Part shown: piece after piece, positions 1-8,121 of the stretch
How the letters are laid out: each line of letters starts with the position of its first letter
Numbering within the stretch: position 1 is the stretch's first letter
Assembly: GCA_964483105.1 (NCBI GenBank)
Contig: CAYZZU010000010.1
Span: forward strand, 13,441 to 77,440
Reading direction: 5' to 3'
Source: CAYZZU01 sp964483105
GTDB taxonomy: Bacteria; CG2-30-53-67
Length of the DNA stretch: 64,000 nucleotides
The notes under the pieces: model-generated
The model's database searches: none
Told to the model about the DNA's origin: nothing
What the model saw: the letters and a program-made list of their open reading frames with translations, nothing else
Translations under genes and position numbers: made by a program

Positions 1-34
1 TGCGGAAGAAAACCTGAAGGAGGTCGCAAAATAA
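1..34 (+). CDS. 3' end of an upstream gene, possibly rpoC
   Basis: An open frame enters the window and stops at TAA 32-34; only the last ten residues (AEENLKEVAK) are visible. Position suggests rpoC, since RNA polymerase beta' very often precedes rpsL in bacteria, but ten residues cannot prove it. A strong promoter starts 14 bp after the stop, so rpsL need not depend on read-through from this gene. Confidence 0.35.
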   Translation, partial: AEENLKEVAK

Positions 35-48
35 ATCATCAAAAACAC

Positions 49-78
49 TTGACATTGCTTCGGGGGTTCTGTTAAAAT
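49..78 (+). promoter_or_regulatory. sigma-70 type promoter of the str/ribosomal operon
   Basis: A perfect -35 hexamer TTGACA (49-54) and a -10 TAAAAT (73-78, one mismatch to TATAAT) are separated by 18 bp. It lies in the gap between the upstream stop codon and rpsL, giving a leader of roughly 100 nt. Confidence 0.8.
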
Positions 79-125
79 GCACAAGTTTTTCGCCTGAAGT
101 GGGAAAACAGGGGAAGAAAGTCGCT

Positions 126-151
126 ACCCCTTGAAAAGAAAGGGGTTTTTT
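126..151 (+). terminator. Terminator-like hairpin in the rpsL leader (possible attenuator)
   Basis: ACCCCTT (126-132) can pair with AAGGGGT (140-146) around a seven-base loop, and the 3' arm runs into six T residues (146-151). It has the form of an intrinsic terminator but lies downstream of the operon promoter and 38 bp before rpsL, so it may act as an attenuator. Alternatively it only trims messages from the upstream gene. Confidence 0.5.
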
Positions 152-189
152 CAGAGTCATCAATCTGCCCGAATGGGCCGGAGGGAATT

Positions 190-564
190 GTGCCGACCAT
201 CAACCAGTTGGTGAGATCAGGAAGGAAAAAAGCTCATAAAAAAACAAGTGCGCCCGCGCTGCAGGGCTGTCCTCAGAGACGGGGAGTTTGCACACGCGTC
301 TATACCTCGACTCCGAAAAAACCGAATTCCGCCCTCAGAAAGGTGGCCAGGGTTCGGTTGACCAACGGTTATGAGGTGACCACCTATATCCCCGGGATGG
401 GGCACAATCTGCAGGAGCACTCGATCGTTCTTCTCCGCGGTGGAAGGGTCAAGGACCTTCCCGGCGTCCGGTATCATATCGTCCGGGGTACCCTGGACGC
501 GACGGGCGTGGCGGATCGGAAGCAGGGACGTTCGAAATATGGGGCAAAGCGTCCCAGGAAATAG
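190..564 (+). CDS. rpsL: 30S ribosomal protein S12 (uS12)
   Basis: Protein of the decoding centre of the 30S subunit. It is 124 residues, the usual length, and collinear with other bacterial S12: PKKPNSALRK begins at residue 42 and the RVKDLPGVRYH motif is intact, so the two lysines whose change gives streptomycin resistance are in the sensitive form. It starts at GTG 190 with GGAGG at 180-184. First gene of a str operon (rpsL-rpsG-fusA-tuf) that continues straight into the S10 operon, behind the promoter at 49-78. Confidence 0.98.
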   Translation: MPTINQLVRSGRKKAHKKTSAPALQGCPQRRGVCTRVYTSTPKKPNSALRKVARVRLTNGYEVTTYIPGMGHNLQEHSIVLLRGGRVKDLPGVRYHIVRGTLDATGVADRKQGRSKYGAKRPRK

Positions 565-611
565 GGGAACGGATCAGATTGCGGAATCATTCATGAGACA
601 GGAGTTCAACA

Positions 612-1082
612 ATGGCTCGCCGGAGAGTTGCAAGCAAACGGGAAATCCTACCGGATCCGAAGTATCATAACAAACAGGTCAGTAAGTTCATCAACGGTCT
701 CATGAGCAAGGGTAAGAAGAGTGTGGCCGAGAGGATTTTTTACGGTGCCATGGAGATTATCGAGAAGAAGAGCGGGGAGGACCCGGTACAGGTCTTTCTG
801 AAAGCGCTCGACAACGTGAAACCGATGGTTGAGGTCCGGTCCAGACGGGTCGGAGGGTCTACCTATCAGGTTCCCGTGGAGGTACGGACGAACAGGAGGT
901 CCGCGCTGAGTCAGCGGTGGATTATCGGTTTTGCCCGGTCGCGAGGGGAAAAGACCATGAAAGAGAGACTTGCGGGTGAGCTGATGGATGCCGCCAGGAA
1001 GACCGGAGCCTCGGTGAAAAAGAAGGAAGATACCCATAAGATGGCGGAAGCGAACAAGGCCTTTGCGCATTACAGGTGGTAG
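612..1082 (+). CDS. rpsG: 30S ribosomal protein S7 (uS7)
   Basis: Primary 16S rRNA-binding protein that nucleates assembly of the 30S head and lines the exit site. The 156-residue product has the typical start (ARRRVASKREI) and the conserved RRVGGSTYQVPVEV segment in the middle. ATG 612 is preceded by AGGAG at 600-604. It follows rpsL by 47 bp and precedes fusA by 56 bp, the usual str order. In E. coli S7 represses its own operon; no such site was identified here. Confidence 0.98.
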   Translation: MARRRVASKREILPDPKYHNKQVSKFINGLMSKGKKSVAERIFYGAMEIIEKKSGEDPVQVFLKALDNVKPMVEVRSRRVGGSTYQVPVEVRTNRRSALSQRWIIGFARSRGEKTMKERLAGELMDAARKTGASVKKKEDTHKMAEANKAFAHYRW

Positions 1083-1138
1083 AGATGACCGGATTCCTAT
1101 TGACGAAGGACACTGCAAAGGGCCGGAGGAAAGCGAGC

Positions 1139-3223
1139 GTGGGAAGAGAGTACGCATTAGAAAAATACAGAAATATCGGGATCATGGCCCATATAGACGC
1201 GGGGAAGACCACGACCACGGAGCGGATCCTGTTCTATACCGGGATCTCTCATAAAATGGGAGAAGTCCATGACGGTTCGGCCGTGATGGACTGGATGATT
1301 CAGGAGCAGGAGCGCGGGATTACGATCACGTCCGCCGCCACGACCTGTTTCTGGAATGATTACCGGATCAACATCATTGATACTCCCGGACATGTCGATT
1401 TCACGATTGAAGTGGAACGTTCACTGCGGGTCCTGGATGGATCGATCGCCGTTTTCTGTGCCGTGGGTGGTGTGGAACCTCAATCCGAGACGGTCTGGCG
1501 GCAGGCGGACAAATACCGGGTGCCGAGGATCGCCTTCGTCAATAAGATGGATCGGATGGGGGCCGACTTCGGGCGGTGTGTTGAGATGATCCGTACACGG
1601 CTGGGTGCCAATCCCGTACCGATTCAGATTCCCATCGGATCGGAAGATGGGTTCCGTGGCGTGGTCGATCTGGTGACCATGAAGGCCCTGGTCTGGGAGG
1701 AGGAGGCGACCCTCGGACAGATCTACACCGTGACCGGGATTCCCGATGATTTAACGGACACCGCCCGTGGTTTCCGGGAGCAGTTGATCGAAGCCGTCGC
1801 CGAGTATGACGAGGCCCTTCTGAATGATTACCTGGAGGGGCGGGAACTGAATGTCGGTGCGATCCGTTCCGCCATCCGGAAGGCGACGCTTCAACTCAAA
1901 ATCGTGCCGGTTTTGTGCGGATCCGCCTTCCGGAACAAGGGAGTCCAGCCGCTGCTGGACGCGGTGGTCTTCTATCTGCCCTCTCCGGCGGACATTCCTC
2001 CCGTGGAAGGGACCCTTCCGGGGAAGGAAGAGGTGATCCTCCGTTCGGCGTCGGACCGGGAAGCCTTTTCCGCGCTTGCCTTTAAGATTATGACCGATCC
2101 CTATGTGGGGCAGCTGACATTTTTCCGCGTCTATTCCGGTGTTCTGGAGGCCGGGTCCCACGTTTTCAACTCCACCCGGGAGCGTCGCAGCCGGGTCGGC
2201 CGGATTCTTCGGATGCATGCCAATAAACGGGAAGACATCAAAGAAGTGCGCACGGGAGATATTGCCGCAGCCGTCGGATTGAACGGTTGCATGACGGGGG
2301 ATACCCTCTGCGATCAGAAAAATCCGATCGTGCTGGAGTCCCTGGACATGCCGGTACCGGTTATCTCCGTTGCCATTGAACCCAAGACCAAGGCGGATCA
2401 GGAAAAATTGGGGGTGGCCCTGTCCAAGCTGGCGCAGGAGGATCCCTCCTTCCGGGTGTCGACCGACCGGGAAACGGGCCAGACCTTGATCTCCGGAATG
2501 GGAGAACTTCATCTCGAGGTGATTGTTGACAGGCTTCTGCGGGAGTTCAAGGTGGATGCCAACGTCGGAAAACCGATGGTTGCTTATCGGGAGGCTTTCC
2601 GGAAACTGGTGAAAGCGGAGGGGCGTTTCGTACGTCAGACGGGCGGCCGCGGTCAGTATGGGCATGTTCTGCTCAGACTGGAACCGCTGGAGCCGGGTTC
2701 GGGAATCCGGTTCTCCGATGAAACCAAGGGAGGGGTCATCCCCAGAGAATATATCTCCGCCGTGGAACAGGGGGCTCGTGAAGCGCTGGAAGGCGGGGCC
2801 TTGGCGGGGTATCCGATTGTGGACCTTCATGTGATACTCTATGATGGTTCCTATCATGACGTGGACTCGTCGGAAATGGCCTTCCAGGTGGCGGCAAGCA
2901 TGGCCGTCAAGGAGGGAGCCGCCCGGGCCGGTGCCTACCTGCTGGAGCCGATGATGGCGGTGGAGGTCGTTGTTCCGGAAGAATACATGGGGCAGGTGAT
3001 CGGTGACCTGAATGCCAGGCGCGGTCATATTCAGGGGATGGAAGCCAGGGGGAACATCCAGGTGATTCTGGCCCATGTTCCGCTTTCGGAGATGTTCGGA
3101 TATGCGACCGATCTGCGTTCGGAGACTCAGGGACGTGCCACCTATACCATGCAGTTTTCGCATTATGCAGAGGTTCCACGACAGATTTCAGAAGAGATTG
3201 TAGCCAGGGTACAGGGGAGATAA
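1139..3223 (+). CDS. fusA: Translation elongation factor G
   Basis: GTPase that moves tRNA and mRNA after peptide bond formation and, with RRF, recycles ribosomes. The start chosen is GTG 1139, with GGAGGA at 1125-1130, giving an N-terminus GREYALEKYRNIG that matches the family; the frame is open back to GTG 1076 inside rpsG, which would add 21 unusual residues. At 694 residues it is full length: G1 AHIDAGKT at 17-24, DTPGHVDF (G3), NKMDR (G4), then domains II-V. It is the only EF-G copy in the window. Confidence 0.97.
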   Translation: MGREYALEKYRNIGIMAHIDAGKTTTTERILFYTGISHKMGEVHDGSAVMDWMIQEQERGITITSAATTCFWNDYRINIIDTPGHVDFTIEVERSLRVLDGSIAVFCAVGGVEPQSETVWRQADKYRVPRIAFVNKMDRMGADFGRCVEMIRTRLGANPVPIQIPIGSEDGFRGVVDLVTMKALVWEEEATLGQIYTVTGIPDDLTDTARGFREQLIEAVAEYDEALLNDYLEGRELNVGAIRSAIRKATLQLKIVPVLCGSAFRNKGVQPLLDAVVFYLPSPADIPPVEGTLPGKEEVILRSASDREAFSALAFKIMTDPYVGQLTFFRVYSGVLEAGSHVFNSTRERRSRVGRILRMHANKREDIKEVRTGDIAAAVGLNGCMTGDTLCDQKNPIVLESLDMPVPVISVAIEPKTKADQEKLGVALSKLAQEDPSFRVSTDRETGQTLISGMGELHLEVIVDRLLREFKVDANVGKPMVAYREAFRKLVKAEGRFVRQTGGRGQYGHVLLRLEPLEPGSGIRFSDETKGGVIPREYISAVEQGAREALEGGALAGYPIVDLHVILYDGSYHDVDSSEMAFQVAASMAVKEGAARAGAYLLEPMMAVEVVVPEEYMGQVIGDLNARRGHIQGMEARGNIQVILAHVPLSEMFGYATDLRSETQGRATYTMQFSHYAEVPRQISEEIVARVQGR

Positions 3224-3267
3224 AACGGTTCAAACGGTTGAAACGGTTTCATCGGTTTTAAACGGTT
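3223..3267 (+). repeat. Five-unit array of a 9-bp repeat, consensus AAACGGTTN
   Basis: The fusA-tuf gap begins with about five consecutive 9-bp units: AAACGGTTC (3223-3231), AAACGGTTG (3232-3240), AAACGGTTT (3241-3249), a degenerate CATCGGTTT, and a last AAACGGTT shifted by one base. Related arrays with the same period occur at 13741-13785 and 62201-62245. Function unknown. It is non-coding, and the tuf ribosome-binding site follows it at once. Confidence 0.8.
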
Positions 3268-3292
3268 GATTGAGACGAAGGAGGAAAGTCCC

Positions 3293-4492
3293 ATGGCAAA
3301 GGCAAAATACGAGCGCACGAAGCCGCATGTCAATATCGGCACGATCGGTCATGTGGATCATGGCAAGACGACCTTGACGGCTGCGATCACTCGGGTTCTG
3401 GCGAACCGCGGCATGGCGGAGTTCAAGGCGTTCGACCAGATCGACAACGCTCCGGAAGAGCGGGAGCGCGGGATTACGATCGCCACGGCTCACGTGGAAT
3501 ACGAGAGTGCGACGCGTCATTACGCCCATGTGGACTGTCCGGGTCACGCGGACTATGTGAAGAACATGATCACCGGAGCGGCCCAGATGGACGGAGCGAT
3601 TCTGGTGGTCTCCGCGGCGGACGGTCCGATGCCTCAGACGCGGGAGCACATTCTTCTGGCGCGCCAGGTTGGGGTACCGTACATCGTGGTTTTTCTGAAC
3701 AAGGCGGACATGGTGGATGACAAGGAGCTTCTGGAGCTGGTGGAGCTGGAAGTTCGGGAGCTTTTGAGCAGCTACGATTTTCCTGGAGATGACATTCCGA
3801 TCGTAACGGGCTCGGCTCTTCAGGCGCTGGAGTGCGGATGCGGGAAAGAGGATTGTGAGAAGTGCAAGCCGATCCTGGATCTGATTGCGGCGACGGACAG
3901 TTATATTCCGGAGCCGAAGCGTGACATCGACAAGCCGTACCTGATGCCGATCGAGGATGTTTTTTCGATTTCGGGACGCGGGACGGTGGTCACGGGTCGC
4001 GTGGAGCGTGGTATTGTGAAGGTGGGGGATGAAGTTGAGATCGTGGGGATGAAGGAGACCCGGAAGACGGTCGCGACGGGAGTGGAGATGTTCCGGAAGC
4101 TTCTGGATCAGGGTCAGGCGGGTGACAACATCGGCGTTCTTCTTCGCGGGATCAAGAAGGAAGAAGTGGAGCGGGGTCAGGTACTGGCCAAACCGGGGAG
4201 TATTACGCCGCATACGAAGTTCAAGGCGGAGGCGTATATTCTGACGAAGGAAGAAGGAGGTCGGCATACTCCGTTTTTCAAGGGTTACCGTCCCCAGTTT
4301 TATTTTCGGACGACGGACGTGACGGGAGTGGTCACTCTTCCGGAAGGGGTGGAGATGGTGATGCCGGGTGACAACGTCTCCGTGGAAGTGGAACTGATCA
4401 CCCCGATCGCGATGGAGAAGGAACTCCGGTTCGCCATCCGGGAAGGCGGGCGCACCGTCGGCGCCGGCGTCATCAGCGAAATCATTGAATAG
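3293..4492 (+). CDS. tuf: Translation elongation factor Tu
   Basis: GTPase that brings aminoacyl-tRNA to the ribosome. ATG 3293 follows AAGGAGG (3278-3284). The product has 399 residues, with GHVDHGKT at 19-26, DCPGH and NKAD motifs, and complete domains II and III. A short cysteine-rich insertion lies in the G domain, with cysteines at 181, 183, 188 and 191 spaced C-x-C-x4-C-x2-C; many EF-Tu lack it. It could hold a metal, but that is inference. Domain contents are otherwise ordinary. Between fusA and rpsJ, the usual place. Confidence 0.97.
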   Translation: MAKAKYERTKPHVNIGTIGHVDHGKTTLTAAITRVLANRGMAEFKAFDQIDNAPEERERGITIATAHVEYESATRHYAHVDCPGHADYVKNMITGAAQMDGAILVVSAADGPMPQTREHILLARQVGVPYIVVFLNKADMVDDKELLELVELEVRELLSSYDFPGDDIPIVTGSALQALECGCGKEDCEKCKPILDLIAATDSYIPEPKRDIDKPYLMPIEDVFSISGRGTVVTGRVERGIVKVGDEVEIVGMKETRKTVATGVEMFRKLLDQGQAGDNIGVLLRGIKKEEVERGQVLAKPGSITPHTKFKAEAYILTKEEGGRHTPFFKGYRPQFYFRTTDVTGVVTLPEGVEMVMPGDNVSVEVELITPIAMEKELRFAIREGGRTVGAGVISEIIE

Positions 4493-4549
4493 AGGTGAAC
4501 CCAAGGATCCGCTCTGAAAGGAGCGTTCCGGGACAGAGGAGTGGGGAAG

Positions 4550-4855
4550 GTGGAGCAGAAAATACGGATACGGCTGAAGGCCTATGATTATAAATTGCTG
4601 GATCAGTCCGTCGCGGATATTGTGGAAACGGCGCAGAGAACGGGTGCCAACGTAGCGGGACCGATTCCTCTTCCCACTCGGATTGAGAAGTTTACGGTGC
4701 TTCGTTCTCCTCACGTGGACAAAAAGTCACGGGAGCAGTTCGAAATCCGGACTCACAAGCGCCTGATCGATATTCTGGAACCCACTCCCCAGACGGTGGA
4801 TGCCTTGATGAAGCTTGATCTGTCGGCCGGGGTGGACGTTGAGATCAAGCTGTAG
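4550..4855 (+). CDS. rpsJ: 30S ribosomal protein S10 (uS10)
   Basis: Head protein of the 30S subunit and, as NusE, part of the antitermination complex with NusB. GTG 4550 gives 101 residues starting EQKIRIRLKAYDYKLLDQS, which fits the family's usual 102; GAGGA at 4536-4540 is 9 bp upstream. GTG 4541, in the same frame, would add three residues but leaves no room for the ribosome-binding site. The 57-bp gap after tuf holds a small GCTC/GAGC hairpin. First gene of the S10 operon, here joined to str. Confidence 0.96.
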   Translation: MEQKIRIRLKAYDYKLLDQSVADIVETAQRTGANVAGPIPLPTRIEKFTVLRSPHVDKKSREQFEIRTHKRLIDILEPTPQTVDALMKLDLSAGVDVEIKL

Positions 4856-4878
4856 ACCACGCACCGGAGGTTGGGAAA

Positions 4879-5553
4879 ATGGGTGAAGAAAGCAAGAGGA
4901 TAACCGAAGTGATCGGCAGGAAGATCGGTATGACCCAGATCTTCGAAAAGGAGGAGGGGAACCTGATTCCGGTGACTCTGGTGCAGGCGGGTCCCTGTCG
5001 GATTGTTCAGATCAAGAGCCTGGAGAGGGACGGTTACAACGCCGTGCAACTGGGCTTCGAAGAGGAAAAGAAGAAGAACCGGATGAAAAAACCTCTGGTG
5101 GGACACTGCAGAAAAGGAGACCAGCCCCTGTTCCGTCATCTCCGGGAGGTCCGTCTGGAGGATGTCTCCGGACTGGAACCCGGGATGGAAATCAATGCGG
5201 AACTTTTCTCGGCGGGGGATCAGGTCCATGTCACAGGAATCAGCAAGGGGAAAGGGTTTGCAGGTGTAATGAAACGCCATGGCTTCGGTGGCGGCCCCAA
5301 GACTCATGGCTCCCGTTTTCACAGGGCTCCCGGCTCGATCGGACATTGTACGGTTCCGAACAAGATCTTCAAGGGACGGAAAATGCCGGGTCACATGGGA
5401 ACGGAAAGGGTGACCGTGAAGAATCTGGATGTGGTCGAGGTGATTCCGGACCAGAACCTTCTGGTCATCAAGGGGGCGGTTCCAGGTGCCCCAAACGGGA
5501 TACTTCGTATTCGGAAGAAAACAGGAATCAAGAATTCAGGGATATCGGGGTAG
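4879..5553 (+). CDS. rplC: 50S ribosomal protein L3 (uL3)
   Basis: Early-assembly 23S rRNA-binding protein whose long loop reaches the peptidyl transferase centre. The product has 224 residues. The opening ITEVIGRKIGMTQIF, the GISKGKGFAGVMKRHGF motif and the PGSIG turn carry the family signature. An N-terminal extension of about seven residues precedes the conserved core. A GGAGG box lies just upstream of ATG 4879. The gap to rplD is only 3 bp, consistent with translational coupling. Confidence 0.97.
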   Translation: MGEESKRITEVIGRKIGMTQIFEKEEGNLIPVTLVQAGPCRIVQIKSLERDGYNAVQLGFEEEKKKNRMKKPLVGHCRKGDQPLFRHLREVRLEDVSGLEPGMEINAELFSAGDQVHVTGISKGKGFAGVMKRHGFGGGPKTHGSRFHRAPGSIGHCTVPNKIFKGRKMPGHMGTERVTVKNLDVVEVIPDQNLLVIKGAVPGAPNGILRIRKKTGIKNSGISG

Positions 5554-5556
5554 TTT

Positions 5557-6183
5557 ATGCCAACCATAGATGTTGTGGATCGAAAGAACAAAAAGGTCGG
5601 TGAGATTTCCCTTCGGGATGATCTTTTCGGAATCACTCCTCATATGGGAGCATTGCACCAGGTAGTGCGCTCGCAGATGGCCGCGGCGCGGGCCGGAACC
5701 GCATCGACGAAGACCCGCTCCGAGGTGAGTTACGCAGGGGGGAAACCGTATCGTCAGAAGGGAACCGGGAGAGCCCGGGCAGGATTCCGGGGATCTCCGG
5801 TCTGGCGGGGTGGCGGAACGATTTTCGGTCCGAGACCGAGAAAATACAGGGTCGATGTTCCCAAGAAGGTGCGGCAGCTGGCTCTCCGAAGCGCCCTGTC
5901 CAGCAAGGCCCGTGAGGGGAACCTGATCGTGGTGGATGAGCTTTCCATGGAAGCTCCCAGGACGCGGGATCTTCTCTCCATTCTGAAAGATTTGAATCTT
6001 TCCGGAAAAATCCTGATTGTGACCGGTGATTTTCAGGAGGCCCTGGCCCTTTCCGGCAGGAACGTCCCGCGGATCGCCGTACTGGAGGCGCACCGGCTGA
6101 ACGTCTATGACATCCTGAACATGGAGAAGGTTTTGATGACCCGGGATGCTGTTGAAAAGCTATCGGAGGCGATACCGGCATGA
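5557..6183 (+). CDS. rplD: 50S ribosomal protein L4 (uL4)
   Basis: Lines the nascent-peptide exit tunnel; in E. coli it also represses the S10 operon. The 208-residue product has the conserved tunnel loop (KPYRQKGTGRARAG, about residues 64-77) and the C-terminal alpha/beta fold ending in MTRDAVEKL. It is read 3 bp after rplC and its stop overlaps the rplW start by 4 bp (ATGA). No L4-type leader structure was recognised upstream of rpsJ. Confidence 0.97.
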   Translation: MPTIDVVDRKNKKVGEISLRDDLFGITPHMGALHQVVRSQMAAARAGTASTKTRSEVSYAGGKPYRQKGTGRARAGFRGSPVWRGGGTIFGPRPRKYRVDVPKKVRQLALRSALSSKAREGNLIVVDELSMEAPRTRDLLSILKDLNLSGKILIVTGDFQEALALSGRNVPRIAVLEAHRLNVYDILNMEKVLMTRDAVEKLSEAIPA

Positions 6184-6470
6184 AACGGAGTGATTTTCAG
6201 ATCTTGAGGAGGCCTCTTATCACGGAAAAGGGGATGAAACTCAATGAGACGGAGAACAAGATCTTTTTTGAAGTTTCTCCCGAGGCGAACCGGATCGAGA
6301 TCAAAAGAGCCGTGGAAAAGATCCTGAAAGTCAAGGTTCGCAAGGTGAATATCCTGAACCAGACCGGCAAACGTGTCCGTTTCAAGATGCGTATGGGGAA
6401 ACGGAAAGACTGGAAGAAGGCGATCGTTACGCTACAGGAAGGGGAGAAGGTGGATTATCTGGAGGGATAG
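6180..6470 (+). CDS. rplW: 50S ribosomal protein L23 (uL23)
   Basis: Located at the tunnel exit, where it docks trigger factor and the signal recognition particle. The 96 residues start with ILRRPLITEKG and carry the usual FEVSPEANRIEIKRAVEKI helix and KVRKVN strand. ATG 6180 overlaps the rplD stop. The 67-bp gap before rplB contains a small GGGC/GCCC hairpin. Confidence 0.97.
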   Translation: MKRSDFQILRRPLITEKGMKLNETENKIFFEVSPEANRIEIKRAVEKILKVKVRKVNILNQTGKRVRFKMRMGKRKDWKKAIVTLQEGEKVDYLEG

Positions 6471-6537
6471 GATAGTCCGGGGAAAGTGTTCTTCTCAGCA
6501 GACGAAAGGGCGCAGGAAGGCCCTGTGGGAGTAACCG

Positions 6538-7362
6538 ATGGGGATTAAACGTTACAGGCCGACATCACCGGGAAGGCGATTTCAGACCGTCTCGGATTTT
6601 GAACAGATCACAAGATCCAAACCGCACAAGCCCCTTTCCGCACCGCTTTCCAAAAGCGGCGGAAGAAATGTGTACGGGAGGATTACGTTACGGAGGCGAG
6701 GTGGAGGGCACAAGCGTAAATACCGGGTGATCGACTTCAAGCGGGACAAGTTCGGCGTGCCCTCGCGAGTGATCTCAATCGAGTACGATCCGAACCGGTC
6801 GGCCCGAATCGCCCTGCTTCAGTATAGAGACGGTGAAAAACGGTATATTCTCGCTCCCAAAGATCTTCGCGTGAATGATGAAGTCATTTCCGGGCCGGAT
6901 GTGGATATTCGTCCCGGAAACGCTCTGCCTTTACGGAACATTCCTCTCGGGACGCTCGTCCATAATGTGGAGATGCGAATCGCCAAGGGGGGGCAGATGA
7001 TCCGAAGCGCGGGCGGCTACGGCCAGCTGATGGCCAAGGAGGGGAATTACGCGCAAATCCGCCTTCCCTCCGGGGAGGTGCGCATGGTTCTGCTGGATTG
7101 CATGGCCACGGTGGGCCAGGTCAGCAACCCCGATCACGAAAATATCTCCATTGGAAAGGCCGGCCGCGCCCGTTGGTTGGGACGGAGGCCGAAAGTTCGA
7201 GGGGTGGTCATGAATCCTGTGGACCATCCGCATGGCGGTGGAGAGGGGAGAACCTCCGGAGGACGCCATCCGGTGACCCCCTGGGGTAAGCCGACGAAAG
7301 GGTACAAAACACGGAAAAACCGTAAGAGCGACCGTTTGATCGTGAAAAGACGAAAAGTCTGA
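6538..7362 (+). CDS. rplB: 50S ribosomal protein L2 (uL2)
   Basis: Large-subunit protein needed for subunit association and peptidyl transferase activity. The 274 residues include the C-terminal NPVDHPHGGGEGR loop, with the histidine important for activity, and a basic tail GYKTRKNRKSDRLIVKRRK. All expected blocks are present (N-terminal RRGGGHKRKYR, then the OB and SH3-like domains). Standard S10 position between rplW and rpsS. Confidence 0.98.
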   Translation: MGIKRYRPTSPGRRFQTVSDFEQITRSKPHKPLSAPLSKSGGRNVYGRITLRRRGGGHKRKYRVIDFKRDKFGVPSRVISIEYDPNRSARIALLQYRDGEKRYILAPKDLRVNDEVISGPDVDIRPGNALPLRNIPLGTLVHNVEMRIAKGGQMIRSAGGYGQLMAKEGNYAQIRLPSGEVRMVLLDCMATVGQVSNPDHENISIGKAGRARWLGRRPKVRGVVMNPVDHPHGGGEGRTSGGRHPVTPWGKPTKGYKTRKNRKSDRLIVKRRKV

Positions 7363-7378
7363 AGAAGGAGGGCTGTGT

Positions 7379-7657
7379 GTGGCACGTTCGGTGAAAAAGG
7401 GGCCGTTTGTTGATGAGCACCTGGAAAAAAAAGTGCTGAAAATGAATGAAGCCGGGAAGCGGGAAATTATCAAGACCTGGTCCCGCCGTTCTACCATTAC
7501 CCCGGATATGATCGGCCATACTTTCGCGGTTCACAACGGAATGAAATTCATTCCGGTCTTTGTAACGGAAAACATGGTGGGCCATAAACTCGGTGAATTC
7601 GCCGCCACCCGGACGTTTCGCGGACACCGTGGAGAAAAGTCTACGCGGTCCAGATAG
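7379..7657 (+). CDS. rpsS: 30S ribosomal protein S19 (uS19)
   Basis: Head protein of the 30S subunit that forms a complex with S13 and touches A-site tRNA. It is 92 residues, starting ARSVKKGPFVDEHL, with SRRSTITPDMIGHTFAVHNGMKF and the terminal GEFAATRTFRGH. GTG 7379 is preceded by GAAGGAGG about 8 bp upstream. A 74-bp gap separates it from the start chosen for rplV. Confidence 0.97.
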   Translation: MARSVKKGPFVDEHLEKKVLKMNEAGKREIIKTWSRRSTITPDMIGHTFAVHNGMKFIPVFVTENMVGHKLGEFAATRTFRGHRGEKSTRSR

Positions 7658-7731
7658 GGGACCAGGAGAAAAGTTCTCTGGATCATGCCTCGGGATCTTG
7701 GATGGAGGCTTTGCAGGGCGGGGAAGAAATA

Positions 7732-8067
7732 ATGGAAGCCAGATCGAAAGCGAGATTTGTTCGGATTGCCCCCAGGAAGGTGAGGCGGGTCGTCGATGCC
7801 ATCCGTGGGGAAAGTGTGGAGGATGCCTTGAATATTCTGCGGAATCTTCCACAGCATGCAGCTCCGGTTGTCGAGAAACTGTTACAGTCCGCCGTCGCCA
7901 ATGCCGAACAGAAGGAAGTGGAGGACGTGGAGAGGCTGCGGGTGAAATCAGTGACAGTGGATCAGGGACCGACACTGAAACGATTTATTCCGAGGGCCAT
8001 GGGACGGGCCACACCGATTCGGAAACGGACGAGCCATATTACCATCGTCGTTTCCGATCAGGGGTAG
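7732..8067 (+). CDS. rplV: 50S ribosomal protein L22 (uL22)
   Basis: Its beta-hairpin lines the exit tunnel next to L4 and is a macrolide-resistance site. ATG 7732 gives 111 residues starting MEARSKARFVRIAPRKVRRV, exactly the family start. The frame is open to ATG 7702, but the ten extra residues are not conserved. The C-terminal hairpin PRAMGRATPIRKRTSHI is intact with no sign of resistance-type deletions. Followed by rpsC in the usual order. Confidence 0.96.
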   Translation: MEARSKARFVRIAPRKVRRVVDAIRGESVEDALNILRNLPQHAAPVVEKLLQSAVANAEQKEVEDVERLRVKSVTVDQGPTLKRFIPRAMGRATPIRKRTSHITIVVSDQG

Positions 8068-8121
8068 TCTGAGAAATCCTGATGAAGCGACGCGAATTGT
8101 TCATCCGTAGGAGGTAAGCCA

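Noticed and set aside
1139..1200. Earlier fusA start at GTG 1076 or ATG 1085
   Set aside because: It would put 18-21 unconserved residues ahead of a family-matching GREYALEKYRNIG start that has its own GGAGGA.
1751..3163. Long open frame on the minus strand opposite fusA
   Set aside because: It is the mirror of a well-supported gene, has no family match or ribosome-binding site, and reads as low-complexity sequence.
3230..4714. Long open frame on the minus strand opposite tuf
   Set aside because: Shadow of the strongly biased tuf codons; the product is Arg/His-rich nonsense.
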